A DNA stretch of 64,000 nt from Cyrtodaria siliqua. Lineage: Eukaryota; Mollusca; Bivalvia; Adapedonta; Hiatellidae. The notes under the pieces were generated by a model that was not told where the DNA came from, did no database searches, and saw only the letters and a list, made by a program, of their open reading frames with translations. Of this stretch, positions 1-10,449 are shown in pieces. The stretch lies in assembly GCA_037043455.1 (NCBI GenBank), contig JAWPHD010010349.1, positions 30,611 to 94,610 on the forward strand. Reading direction: 5' to 3'. The first letter of the stretch is position 1. The number at the start of each line of letters is the position of its first letter. The translations under genes and the position numbers were made by a program.

Positions 1-21
1 CGGACGCCTCGATAAGCTGTT

Positions 22-172
22 TAAAATTACCTATTAAATGTTTCAATTTTACAATATGCAAACATTTTAAGCCGAAATTAAGGTTGTATTTTATATCCCA
101 GCCAACCCCGTTTTCGCTTATTGGAGAAGGGGTTGGATGGGGTATGAAAGTTAATACTCGGACCACGTAATG
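22..172 (+). repeat. Dispersed repeat, copy A
   Basis: About 150 bp that recurs in the same orientation at 18682-18831 with scattered substitutions. Shared landmarks are a TTTACAATATGCAA block, AAGCCGAAATTAAGG, and a GGTTGG..GGTATGAAAG segment. No coding potential. Family unknown. Confidence 0.8.
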
Positions 173-735
173 TAGTATCCAGTTGTGATACATACATTCT
201 GATACATACGTATATTAAAGTATAAAATAGGGGTTTTGTGAAATTCTATTGAATGAAAAAATGTACCTGTTTTGTGTAAATATTATAATTATTATTATAG
301 TTTAATTTAAAAATCTCGTAAGTATTTCACAATTTTAAAGTTACGTAACGCTGACTTTATGCATGGTAAACGCATACACAAACAACCTATAGATGAAAAC
401 ATGGTATGATGGGTTTGGCGTTTAAAATATCGATTAATTAATTATATTAATGGAAAATACTCAAAAAATAGTAATATTTAAAGATATAAGCACTGTTTGT
501 ACTGCTTCTGTTTCCGAAAAAGTTTTATAAATTAAAAATTAAAACAGTCTTTCTTAAGAACTTGTGTGTATATAATATTGCTAGGGAATTTGGCTATACA
601 TGATTTTGAAATACCCACATAATAATGTAACGATAATCGAAGTAAAAGATTAAACACAATAACGACAAAGAAGAAGACGTTTATTTGCCTCATCAGCTAT
701 ACAGCAGATTCAATGTTATACTTCAGAAGCCTCAC
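173..735. other. Non-coding, nothing recognised
   Basis: AT-rich sequence with no open frame of note, no repeat that I can pair within the window and no splice-bounded domain fragment. Confidence 0.5.
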
Positions 736-1047
736 GTACACGTGCACCGCATATTTGCCTTAATACAAGAACATCAATAAAGGAGTAAAAATAAAGGCTA
801 AATTTTAGTTCTAAGTCTTCGGTATACAAATGAACACGTACACCGCATATTTGCCTTCATATTTATATGCATACATAATGACAAGAACATCAATAAAGGA
901 GTAAAAACAAAGGCTAAATTTTAGTTCTAAGACTTCGGTATACAAATGAACACGTACAATGCATATTTTCCGTAATATTTATATACACAAATAATGACAA
1001 AGCAATAAAAACAAAGGCTAAAACTTAGTTAGTTTCTATATACACTG
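736..1047 (+). repeat. Short tandem array, about 2.5 units
   Basis: Units of roughly 98-114 bp, each starting near a GCATATTTGCC block (749, 847, degenerate at 961) and containing AATAAAGGAGTAAAAA and TTAGTTCTAAG. Units differ by small indels. Non-coding. Confidence 0.65.
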
Positions 1048-1404
1048 TGTTTAAATAGGTATGAATGGACAAAATAGTAAGCTACAAAATAGCAAATAAT
1101 ACAAAAATATTCGCTCATAGTATAATATGTGACTATATGTGAAACATTCATTCCAAAAAAGAGGCAGAAAAACTAGGTATTGAAAAGTACTGAAAAGAAC
1201 AAAACCTTATCATCGGTACACACTGAAATGTCAAACAACTAGGTTTGGAAGTGCCGTCATAGCAAGTGTTCGAGCTAAGGAGACGCGCCTCAACTAAAAT
1301 ACGAACAGAGATGAATGTCGGGCAACAGGTATAATCTCTGTTGAAATCGGATATACAAACCTTAAAGAAACAAACCAAACAAGCTCGTTTGAGAGCTCTG
1401 ATAA

Positions 1405-1855
1405 ACTTGGAAAAAAGGTGAAAGAATTATCAAAATCCGATGATAAACGAAACAGATACGACCATTTGAAGGTTGTTCTAAAACGTCAAATTACCATATA
1501 TGGAACATGGATAAAATATAATTTAAATAAAAGAAAACCACTGCAAATGAATGCAAAATCCTTTACTGGTCATATAAACTATTATTGCCAATACGTATAC
1601 ATAATTTCATACCGTTGCTGTCATTTGTTTTTCTATAAATCAGTAAATGTACTTATTTATAAATATTCCATATATGGTCATTTAGATCTGTGATGTCACT
1701 GCTCTCAAAATTGCGGCTTCCATATACGATTCAACAGAACTTTCTAATGAACACATCTTTCCTTATCGTCCGATTTTGATAATTATTTCTTCCTTATTTC
1801 TATTTTTCAAAACTCTCAATAGTAAAGATGGTTTGGCTCTGTCGCTACATCCCCC
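1405..1855 (+). repeat. Dispersed repeat, copy A of second family
   Basis: Diverged match in the same orientation to 20605-21065. Both begin with a GTGAAAGAATTA block, share GAAGGTTGTTCTAAAACG, TTATAAATATTCCATATA and a GGCTTCCATAT segment, and end near GTCGCTACAT. Non-coding. Confidence 0.65.
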
Positions 1856-4028
1856 TTTACTATGAAACACATGCATATGATTGTTAAACGAAAAAAAACC
1901 TCTAAAGACTTAGGTTTTAGGCACTAAATAAATATGAACCAAATAAATAATTTAGAGCCTTTCAAGATTTTCTGAGGGGTTGGGTAACGAAGGGGTTTCC
2001 AGGAGGTGTTTATAAAAGAAAATATCCACGGGTTGTTTCGGGATTTTCAAGGTAGAGTGTTTTTGAGTAATGAAAGGATTTCCATTGTGGAGGGGCGTGT
2101 TTATGACAAAACCTTGGAATGATGGGGATAAGAAAGAGGGTTCCAGTTGAGGCAGTGGGTTATTGGAAACATTTTTTCCACGGAATGTTTTAGAGATTTT
2201 CCAAGGGGATAGGAGCTGGGGTAAGGAAGATAATTCGGTGGATGTTTTAGCTTTGTGTCGATCGACGTGAAATGAATAGCAAATCATATTATAGTTATTA
2301 GATAAATAAAAGATGTACCGTATCATACATTAATTATTTGAAAACGGTCAGTTTGCATTTGGTGAATATGAGCAACACTTTGAGTAAAGAGAAATGATAC
2401 AAAAAAACAAAAGTAATGCTTTTCTAAATATTATGCGATTGAAAATGCACTTTTTAAAACTGAATATAGATCTACTGTGCATTTCATATTGCCCAGACGT
2501 CGAATATGAATTTAGATTTGTTTTCTTACTTGCTATATGTTTTCATACGGATGTACCAAGTAAAACGTAGACTATCAATGTTCAGCACCTCCAGCTATCG
2601 GTCATTCTTTACTTTTATTTTGGAATGAAAACCAATCTATCTAACAAATAAAAGGTATGTAAATAGTATACTGAGTTTGTATTTTGTTGTTTACACCACT
2701 ATTGGTCAACTGATTTGTTTAATTCGCCCTACCCTAAAAAAATGGAATCTTCCGCCGTCGCCATTTTGGTTGTCAATACATTTAAAGGCAACTATTGGGA
2801 GACAAAATGTTTTTTTGGCTTTTCGAAGCTTATCAGACGACTACGGCAAGATTGCAAACAGATCCAGTAGCAGCTATTTTTATTCTATTCAGGTATGAAA
2901 ACATATAGAAAGTAATACAAAAATATCGATTCATATTCGACGTCTAGGCACCCTGAAACGCACAGTAGTAAAAACAAAAATGAAATAAAATGTTTATATG
3001 AGAACTAAACAAATAAAAATTACATTTCAGCAAACAATATGTCCAGCATCAGAAGTAAAATTGTCACGAGGAACTGAATTTGACATCTGTGTCCTAACAT
3101 AGTAACAGTGTTTGACGTTGACCATAATATTATTTCCTATTGGTTCACTGTCGGTTCCATCACTTCAAAGTTTAACATAACATATATTGTTGCTCTTGTT
3201 TCAAAATCGTTATACCCAAGTATAACGTTTTTCAAAGCATCGGTTATTCGCCCGTTATACTGTGCTCTGTTGGTCCGTTTGCTCTGTCTCATAGTGGCTC
3301 TTTTTCTGAAATTATACACAATATTTGCTCTTTATCGCCATTTTAATTTACAATAGATTCACAGTACGAGTACGGGTGCAGGAGTTTGATTATAACGAAT
3401 TTAATAAGTTAAATTGTTTATTTATTGTTATATTCTATATATACGTGTACATTGTATTTGTAATTATGATTCCTTTTTTTTTATATTCAATTTAGTGAGC
3501 CATATGTTTCCTCATATAAACTAAGCTATACACGAAATAACTCATAAACCAGACAGAGAGACAGACATACAGACAATGCATTTTTAGGTTAGGAATGCGA
3601 ACCGTTAGGATATGTAGGTGAATTTGATGGACGTGCGTTTCTTAAAGTAGCTATCCCGCCAACAACAGCCATATTGTACAGTATATCTACACCGTTTCGA
3701 AACCTGCAGACGACGAGGTACATATATAAAATACAGATTTTGAGAATCCAAACTCTATAGACACAATGTAAACGGCTTTAACCAGCCAGGTCTAACCCAA
3801 AGATGGAGCAAAGAATTAAGAGTTACCAACTCATGATTCATTTTATGCATATCCAATCTCGGGTATTTTAAGAACCCGTGAATAAACCTAAACTTGTAAT
3901 CGACACATATACATTACTGTATGACCTGACCACCTGGACAAAGCTTTGATAAAGATTTGTGTAGCGTGCAGGTTTGCAGTTTTTGGCGGGTTAGGTTATT
4001 TAACTTAAAACAGAAGGAATGCTTCTAC
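1856..4028. other. Non-coding, downstream of vWA exon 4
   Basis: Contains short open frames but no recognisable domain. If the vWA gene continues past the donor at 4028, no further exon could be identified here. Otherwise this is 3' flanking sequence. Nothing else is seen. Confidence 0.45.
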
Positions 4029-4182
4029 CTGGGCACATTGAGCTAAATATGATTTTGCCTAGTTTCTTCAGTTCGTCAAATGTTTGTGTATTAAAGCTGT
4101 TGGCAGACGCTGGTTCAGAGGCTATTCCATCCAACTCCCGTTTATCCATCAGACCAATACCAATAGCGTAAATGTGTATTCC
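4029..4182 (-). CDS. vWA-domain gene, exon 4 (C-terminal end of the vWA fold)
   Basis: Encodes the last part of a von Willebrand factor A domain, starting GIHIYAIGIG and ending FSSMCP. This corresponds to the fifth beta strand, the loop with an ASEP sequence and the final helix ending in a cysteine. The acceptor is TTCAG|GG at 4183-4185. It enters in phase 0, matching the end of exon 3. A donor-like CAG|GTAGAA ends the exon at 4029. If that donor is not used, the frame stops at 4000 after ten more residues, giving a short secreted protein of about 223 residues. An LTR retrotransposon begins only 20 nt upstream of this exon. Similar domains occur in collagen VI and matrilin-like extracellular proteins, so ligand binding is inferred, not shown. 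Confidence 0.85.
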
Positions 4183-4202
4183 CTGAATTAGATGTAATAT
4201 AT

Positions 4203-4810
4203 TGTTGGGAAAAGTGTTATATTTGTTATATATAACTCGTTGTGTCCTCAAAGTTGGAAGTTTAAATCACACATAAATCCACTGTTTGGTTACACACTTT
4301 TATTTTCTACGTTTATAACACTATTTCTATTATAAAAACCAATGATAATTTCAAAAACAATTTTAACAATGATAATGAATAATAATAAAATCCAATCTAA
4401 GTCCTAAATAACATCCAGAATCCTAACTAAAAACTGCCTCAATGCATGCGTGCGGCCCTTTTTATAGGGCTTTAATCTTATGAATATTAATGAGTTAGCA
4501 TGTAGGCCATTGCTAAGCTTTAACCTACATGCTGCATCCCAGTGAACTTTCACCAGTGAACTTCTGCCATTAACAGTCATAAATCATTTAGCAGGCATGC
4601 CCGTGCTATGACAGTCATAACTTATTCAGCAGGCATGCCTGTGCTATTTAAATACTAAGCATGCACCGATGAACCTATATCTGATACATTGAATACAAAA
4701 CTAATCAAACTAATACAGTATCTAATCAAACTAATACAGTATCTAATCAAACTAATACAGTATCTAATCAAACTAATACAGCATGTAAATTCATAACACA
4801 AATCATAACA
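4203..4810 (-). repeat. 3' LTR of the Gypsy element
   Basis: 608 bp, starting TGTT and ending AACA on the plus strand, matching 14548-15134. It contains four 21-bp units (ATCAAACTAATACAGTATCTA type, 4700-4787) against three in the 5' LTR. On the minus strand it carries TATAAAAAGG (4457-4466) and AATAAA (4299-4304). Its 3' end is 20 nt from vWA exon 4. Confidence 0.95.
4299..4304 (-). terminator. Candidate poly(A) signal in the 3' LTR
   Basis: AATAAA on the minus strand, about 155 nt downstream of the LTR TATA box. Expected to end the retrotransposon transcript. It also lies upstream of vWA exon 4 on the same strand, so it could prematurely end the host transcript (inference). Confidence 0.5.
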
Positions 4811-4824
4811 CACTCCCACCACTG
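4811..4824 (-). other. Candidate polypurine tract
   Basis: Read on the minus strand, the bases directly before the 3' LTR are GTGGTGGGAGTG, purine-rich and in the position where plus-strand DNA priming occurs in LTR elements. The tract is short and interrupted by T. Confidence 0.5.
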
Positions 4825-6560
4825 CATTATGCTCCACCGTGAGCATTATTAGGGTCAATGTACTCAAATCAGGCATGAAATGTAGTAGCAAGTGTGGGCT
4901 AATTTACAGGGTCATTGCAATCTTGGCCATACAGCACATAATTATTATGTTCCAATGAAATTCCAATTAAAGATCATGCCTGTCAGATAAAACCAATTTA
5001 CATGCTGCTGATAAGCAGATCACATTTCAAAACAGAATTAATGCACACCTAGTACCAAGGGAGAAGATTTGAGTAAAGTGCTTCAGGGCATCTTAGCAGA
5101 GTGCTGACCTGAGTTTACGGTCAAAGCATGTCTAATAGGATCCTAAAAGATGCAAATGCATTTCAATTTAGTGCAAGACAGATGAATAATTTTAAACCAG
5201 CATAAATGGTATGGAACTGAACAAAACCCTGTCAAAGGAATTGATAGAAAACAAAATTAAAAATATATGTATATATATGGTTAACTATTCTGAATATAAC
5301 AAACATAACGCATTGCTAATCCATTTTGGATGAATTTAGTTTATATTGACAACTTAGCACCCCATGAAGAACAAACACGTAGCTTAGAGATATTAATTAC
5401 CAATGTGCTCAATAGTTGGTAATTCGTAAGTGTTGCTATATTATATAATTACGAACCTATATAGTACCATGAATCTCAAAATTCATTTTGTCATTTGATT
5501 TAGGATGTTATAAATTAAAGAAAATATTAATCAACAATATAAACAAGATTTGTCATAAAATCTGTTTCAATTAACTGTCTGCAGAACCTAACATCTAGTG
5601 TTTATTTTGTTGCAAAATATATCATCATTTGTTATTACCTTCATTGTCTTGCAAAGTTTTTAAGCAGATAAATACAGCACTTTTTCTTAACTCTAATTTG
5701 CATCACACACATAGGACCAATAATTACTGAATAAGATAACTGCCCATTAATCTATGCTTCTTGAAACTGTGGGGTTAAGACAGTTGTAAGAACTAATATT
5801 AATTCACATTACTATTAAATTTAACTACGGTATGAAGAACAATACAAATATTAACATTACTATAAAAACAATAATTGTTTAAAATATTTGTTTTAAGGTA
5901 AGCTAATGACATCTTCATAAAAAGAAACATAAAACAACATCTCATCAAAATACATTATGCGCAAGTTCAATTATTTTCAACACATTAATTTGTAATTTTT
6001 GAGTCTGTTTAAATTCCAATAAATTAGTGATGTTCATTTGTTCACCGTCCTAGTTCATTCTTCTCAACTCATCAGTTATTTAACTTAAACTATTTCCAGT
6101 TAACTATCATACATATTAAGTCCTATACATCTGCATCACTAAATGTACAGTGGCATAACTATTTACTTTCAATAATCACTAATTAAAAGTTACTAGTCAA
6201 ATGTTAATTATAGTAAAGCCAAATGCTTCATGATAGAACTATTGTCATCGGCTTGTGATGTTTCAAAAAGGAGTGAACATAAACGATTACATTTAAAAAA
6301 ATGATTATATGAAAGAATAAAAATAAAATACATGACTATTCTAATGCATAAACATCAATCTAATTGTCAATGTTCCACCAAGTGTCAATATTGTGTCACG
6401 ATAACGTCACAGCTTGATACACTACTGCCAGGAAAATAGTTGCTCAAACGAAAGTTGATGCTGCGGCTACATTCCACCATCATTTGCACGGGCAAAAGTT
6501 AATATTGATAATCTCGTCTTTCGCGCACCACCAATATAGGCATCGCGTCGTCGCCATGTA
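4825..6560. other. Long non-coding 3' region of the Gypsy element
   Basis: About 1.7 kb inside the retrotransposon between the minisatellite and the 3' LTR. No open frame, no env-like gene, no transmembrane-coding segment. Very AT-rich. It could hold packaging or export signals, but nothing can be pointed to. Confidence 0.6.
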
Positions 6561-6614
6561 TAACCTCAACCATCAGAGAGTGGCAGAGACCTGTCCCATG
6601 CTGTATTGAACCCC

Positions 6615-7170
6615 TGGGCCCTTGGTGACACAGGAGTTCTGCTGTAGGACAATACCGACGCAGAACCTACTCTTGGGTAACACAAGAGTAATACAGAAAG
6701 TTCCTGGGTGACACAGGAGTTCTGCTGTAGGACAATTCCAACGCAGAACCTACTCTTGGGTAACACAAAAGTAATGCAGGAAGCCTTCCAGCGTTGTAAT
6801 GAACCCCTGGGTGACACAGGAGTTCTGCTGTAGAACAATTCCAACGCAGAACCCACTCTTGGGTAACACAAGAGTAATGCAGAAAGTTCCTGGGTGACAC
6901 AGGAGTTCTGCAGGAAGCCTTCCAGCGTTGTAATGAACCCCTGGGTGACACAGGAGTTCTGCTGTAGAACAATTCCAACGCAGAACCCACTCTTGGGTAA
7001 CACAAGAGTAATGCAGGAAGCCCTCCAGCGTTGTAATGAACCCCTGGGTGACACAGGAGTTCTGCTGTAGAACAATTCCAACGCAGAACCTACTCTTGGG
7101 TAACACAAGAGTAATGCAGGAAGCCTTCCAGCGTTGTAATGAACGCCTGGGTGACACAGGAGTTCTGTTG
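6615..7170 (-). repeat. Hairpin-rich minisatellite within the Gypsy element
   Basis: Seven alternating units of about 102-104, 82-84 and 52 bp. Each unit contains one or two short inverted repeats. In the minus (RNA-sense) strand one hairpin type has stem TACTCTTG/CAAGAGTA and the other GAACTCCTG/CAGGGGTTC. Both enclose a 7-nt loop TGTTACC or TGTCACC. The array has no stops in all three minus frames, which is why long ORFs appear. I do not regard them as genes. It lies between the zinc-finger ORF and the 3' LTR. Confidence 0.85.
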
Positions 7171-7419
7171 TAAGTAATTCCATATTCGAAATAAGGCAAT
7201 AATTATTCCAAAACAGCTTATTGTTAAACTTTAAACTAACACTATTTTGCCAGATGCTCATTATCTAATAAAATCAGAGAAATATTATTCCTAATAAAAG
7301 TAGGCGTTCTGCTGGTGTTTCTTTTTCCTCCTTCAAATAATCCACCCCCCATTGTAAAATACTATTGGCAATATAACTCACTCATTTTGAACCATTGAAG
7401 ATTACCATTTAGGTTAATT
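7171..7419. other. Spacer 3' of the zinc-finger ORF
   Basis: AT-rich spacer between the minisatellite and the zinc-finger ORF. No recognisable signal. Confidence 0.4.
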
Positions 7420-8220
7420 TTAATCACTGACATCCAGAATTGCTTTATTTAACACAGACATAGCGTGTAAAATTTCAGGACTGCTAAACTTTATCTTTTG
7501 TAACGAATCAATTGTATCCTTTAATGCCGAAATTTCACTGTGTATCGTATTTATTAACGATCTTTCATAAATTTGACTTTCATAGTTGCTTTCAGCTAAA
7601 TAATCCTTTATAGCAGAAGAGACTTTTCCTATCTCTAGCTTAACTTCCTTATGGTTTTCTTCGATAGTTTTGGTTAATTTATCTAATTTCTGCGAAACCG
7701 ATTCGGACTCTATCGAAGTCATCATATCTCCAAATTTCCGCTTTACCGGTTGAGGATATGGCAATTCAGCAGTCGCTGGTAAAGGAGATACAGCTTCTAT
7801 ACGCAATTTACTATTTTCAGAAGTCGATTGTACTGAAGATGACGCTTGATGCGAACTGTCTTTATTTCCCTTTAACTGCTTCGGTCGGTTTGATAGCATA
7901 TCTACATCAAAAGCTAAAATGGCACTTTGTCCGTCGGCCATGTCCTCTTTCGCGACAGATATGTTATCGTTCCCCATTATGCTATTATCCCTATCCATCC
8001 TATTAATATTGAAGTTCATGTTTTCAAAAGTTGAGCGATATATATGCCTAACACTGTTTATGTGCTGATAAAAGGTTCCCTTAGAATAAAAACCTCTTTC
8101 ACAAATTGTACAAGAGAAGTAGGAGTTTTGCCACGGAACATGAACGGTTGACACGTGTCTTTTCTCTGCCTGTTTAGAAGAGAGAGTTATGCCGCAAATT
8201 CGACATTTGAAACTCGGCAT
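7420..8220 (-). CDS. Retrotransposon accessory ORF, two C2H2 zinc fingers plus coiled coil
   Basis: An intact 266-residue frame downstream of integrase, in the slot where some LTR elements carry env. It has no signal peptide or membrane segment. Finger 1 is C6-x2-C9-x12-H22-x4-H27 and finger 2 is C37-x2-C40-x12-H53-x5-H59. The middle is Ser-rich with a basic VKRKFGD patch near residue 160, which could act in nuclear import. The C-terminal third is Leu/Ile/Lys/Glu-rich and looks helical or coiled coil. The start ATG is placed one residue group before finger 1, so the frame begins naturally there. It is the only long gene of this element without a break. Role is unknown: nucleic-acid binding is the obvious inference from the fingers. 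Confidence 0.8.
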   Translation of the reverse strand: MPSFKCRICGITLSSKQAEKRHVSTVHVPWQNSYFSCTICERGFYSKGTFYQHINSVRHIYRSTFENMNFNINRMDRDNSIMGNDNISVAKEDMADGQSAILAFDVDMLSNRPKQLKGNKDSSHQASSSVQSTSENSKLRIEAVSPLPATAELPYPQPVKRKFGDMMTSIESESVSQKLDKLTKTIEENHKEVKLEIGKVSSAIKDYLAESNYESQIYERSLINTIHSEISALKDTIDSLQKIKFSSPEILHAMSVLNKAILDVSD

Positions 8221-8754
8221 ATCATTTTATATGACTGCTACCAGCAGCAAACTCCCGCAATAGAGTACGTTGTCGTGGAACAATTTCAACCTCAAAATAT
8301 TATCCCTTATGTAAATGACTACATATCTGACTCCTCTTGTCTGTTTAATTATAATCCATGTACAGTCCTCAAAAATCCTTTGACAATTTTTGTGGTCATT
8401 CTACTTCAAAATCCATTCGAAGAATGACTATTTCTGTCTCTCTAATTTCAATTCACTCCCAGTCTGCCACCCAAGCACCTACTTAAATTCCATGGCAGAT
8501 AAAAACATAAACAATGCCTTCCTGACACAGTGTCAATGTCGATTAAAGATCTAATTGACCATAAACCAATCACTTTCAAACAAGTTGGGTTGGTTGACCA
8601 ATAAAAATGTTGTAAAAACAAAGTCCAGAACTTTTAATAGGAGTGCTATTAATAATAATTGCCCGAACATCAGCTGCAGCGGTGAAGGCACCAAAGCCTA
8701 AGTAGAGCTACATATCTACAAGAGTTCTGCAGAGAAATTCAGCTCGTCTACTGA
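8221..8754. other. Spacer between integrase and the accessory ORF
   Basis: About 530 bp with no supported gene. If the accessory ORF is made from a spliced subgenomic RNA, an acceptor would be expected here, but none stands out. Confidence 0.4.
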
Positions 8755-10449
8755 TTAATCATTCCTTTGACCCAGCACTTGTTGTCGCAACACTACTGCC
8801 CACTGCGGCAAAGCATTGCAATGGAACATTTTGATTCGATCGTGGTGAACAATCTTTGATTTCGACCTTCCCGAACCTTTTACCTCAAATAAAAGATCAC
8901 TGACTTTTCTTACCACTACTAAGGGTCCTTTCCACACTTCTGATTTTAGCTTAGGACTTAGACCGACCGTTCTCGTACCGTCCAAACAATATACTAGATC
9001 CCCACATTTATAGTTGTTTATCACGATTCGAGTGTCATAATCGCGTTTTTGTCTCACTGAACATTCTTTTAAATGTTTCCGAACCATTCCGTAAATGCTG
9101 TTCATTTTCCCCTCCATTATTGCAACATACTCCGGGTAAGATTTTGATGTAAAGGGTATGCACGTGTTACCCATCAAAAATTGAATAGGCAAATTTACCT
9201 CCCTCCCAAACATTAACCGGTTCGGCGTAAACCCCGTTGTATTATGCTCACTCGCTCTATACGCCGATGTTACAAGAGGTAAATATATATCCCAATTAGT
9301 CTGTTCTTTATTAACATATGTTGTTATCATGTTTAATAAAGTTCTGTTAAACCGTTCCACCATACCATTTGAAGATGCTCTGTAGGGTGTGCACTTAGTT
9401 TGATTAATCTCCAACAAACGGCAAACACTACGAAACAAATCAGATTGGTAATTACTACCTTGGTCTGAATGTAGGTCTAGTGGTATTCCATATCTAGCCA
9501 TGAATTCCAACACTAGTTTATTTGCTACTGTTTCCGCCTTTTGGTCTGCTATGGCATAAGCCTCCACAAACTTCGTGAAATAATCCATGACTACCAGAAC
9601 GTAGCGATTGTTGTTACTGGACACAGGAAATGGACCCAGAATATCAGTGGCTATGCGATCCATTGGAAACCCAACCGTGTATTCTCTAAGACTTGCTTTG
9701 GGCTTCTTGGCAGGTCTTTTCCGCGCTCCACAAAAAGAACACTGTTGTATCCATAGCTTTACTGATTCACCCATTCGATACCAATGAAAACATGACCTTA
9801 GCCGGCTGAGTGTCTTTTTGACTCCAAGATGGGCTGAAGTCACCGAATTGTGCATTGACATTAAAACTTCTCTCTGCAATACCGAAGGTAGTACAAGTTG
9901 ATCACACTCTTTTGAACTGTCCGCCGATATCCACTTTCTGAATAATACACCGTCTTTAACAAACAATTGTGACCATGAAAGCCATAAATTTCTTGTCGCT
10001 GGACTCTCAGAGGCGACAATGTCTCTTACTGGTTTATCCGAGGACTCTAATTTCCACTTTAGAACTTTGCCTATGTTCGGATCACTCATTTGCATGTCGG
10101 ATAGTTCCCTGCTTGAGTAAGAACCAATCCAATTTGAACTCTTGTAAAACACTGTATCGGTCGACGAATCATCGGTAGAACTGCTACCTGGGTTTGGTCC
10201 ACCTGCATGCGAACTTTTCCCCATATCTTTTTCTTCTGTTGCTTCATTTATTTTCACTTGCTTGTCTTCGACACTTGACTTAGAGGTTGCTTCCTCTTGT
10301 AGCCTCAAACGAAGAAAACTCAAGAAATGCATCCTCTTTAACCTTTGAGGATCAATAGAAATTAAAGATCTGCATGTTCCGCTAAACCTACTGTACATAC
10401 AGCTTAGTAGGCCTAGCACCCAAACAAAAAACAAAAACAAGGTACCCAA
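8755..10449 (-). CDS. pol: Integrase region of Gypsy Pol
   Basis: 564-residue open frame that inserts retrotransposon cDNA into chromosomal DNA. The zinc-binding HHCC module is H200/H207/C237/C240. The catalytic triad is D269 (in TDILGPFP), D329 (HSDQGSNY) and E365 (VERFNRT), spaced D-x59-D-x35-E as in active enzymes. A GPY/F-like module with WKGPLVVV lies near residue 515. The first ~30 residues (MGTLFLFFVWVLGLL...) are a frame artefact: they overlap the end of the RT-RNase H frame at 10388-10449 across a T-rich tract, and the true protein is expected to be continuous with that frame. So the domain itself looks intact but is cut off from upstream Pol by a frame break. Confidence 0.93.
   Translation of the reverse strand: MGTLFLFFVWVLGLLSCMYSRFSGTCRSLISIDPQRLKRMHFLSFLRLRLQEEATSKSSVEDKQVKINEATEEKDMGKSSHAGGPNPGSSSTDDSSTDTVFYKSSNWIGSYSSRELSDMQMSDPNIGKVLKWKLESSDKPVRDIVASESPATRNLWLSWSQLFVKDGVLFRKWISADSSKECDQLVLPSVLQREVLMSMHNSVTSAHLGVKKTLSRLRSCFHWYRMGESVKLWIQQCSFCGARKRPAKKPKASLREYTVGFPMDRIATDILGPFPVSSNNNRYVLVVMDYFTKFVEAYAIADQKAETVANKLVLEFMARYGIPLDLHSDQGSNYQSDLFRSVCRLLEINQTKCTPYRASSNGMVERFNRTLLNMITTYVNKEQTNWDIYLPLVTSAYRASEHNTTGFTPNRLMFGREVNLPIQFLMGNTCIPFTSKSYPEYVAIMEGKMNSIYGMVRKHLKECSVRQKRDYDTRIVINNYKCGDLVYCLDGTRTVGLSPKLKSEVWKGPLVVVRKVSDLLFEVKGSGRSKSKIVHHDRIKMFHCNALPQWAVVLRQQVLGQRND

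Noticed and set aside
1148..1378. 76-residue minus ORF as a further vWA-gene exon
   Set aside because: No acceptor/donor in the needed phase and no extracellular domain pattern.
4655..4891. Repetitive RYCISLI protein
   Set aside because: Translation of the 21-bp units in the 3' LTR.
6566..7261. Repetitive protein genes of 231, 149 and 112 residues
   Set aside because: Open in all three frames of a tandem repeat, with stem-loop rather than codon conservation.
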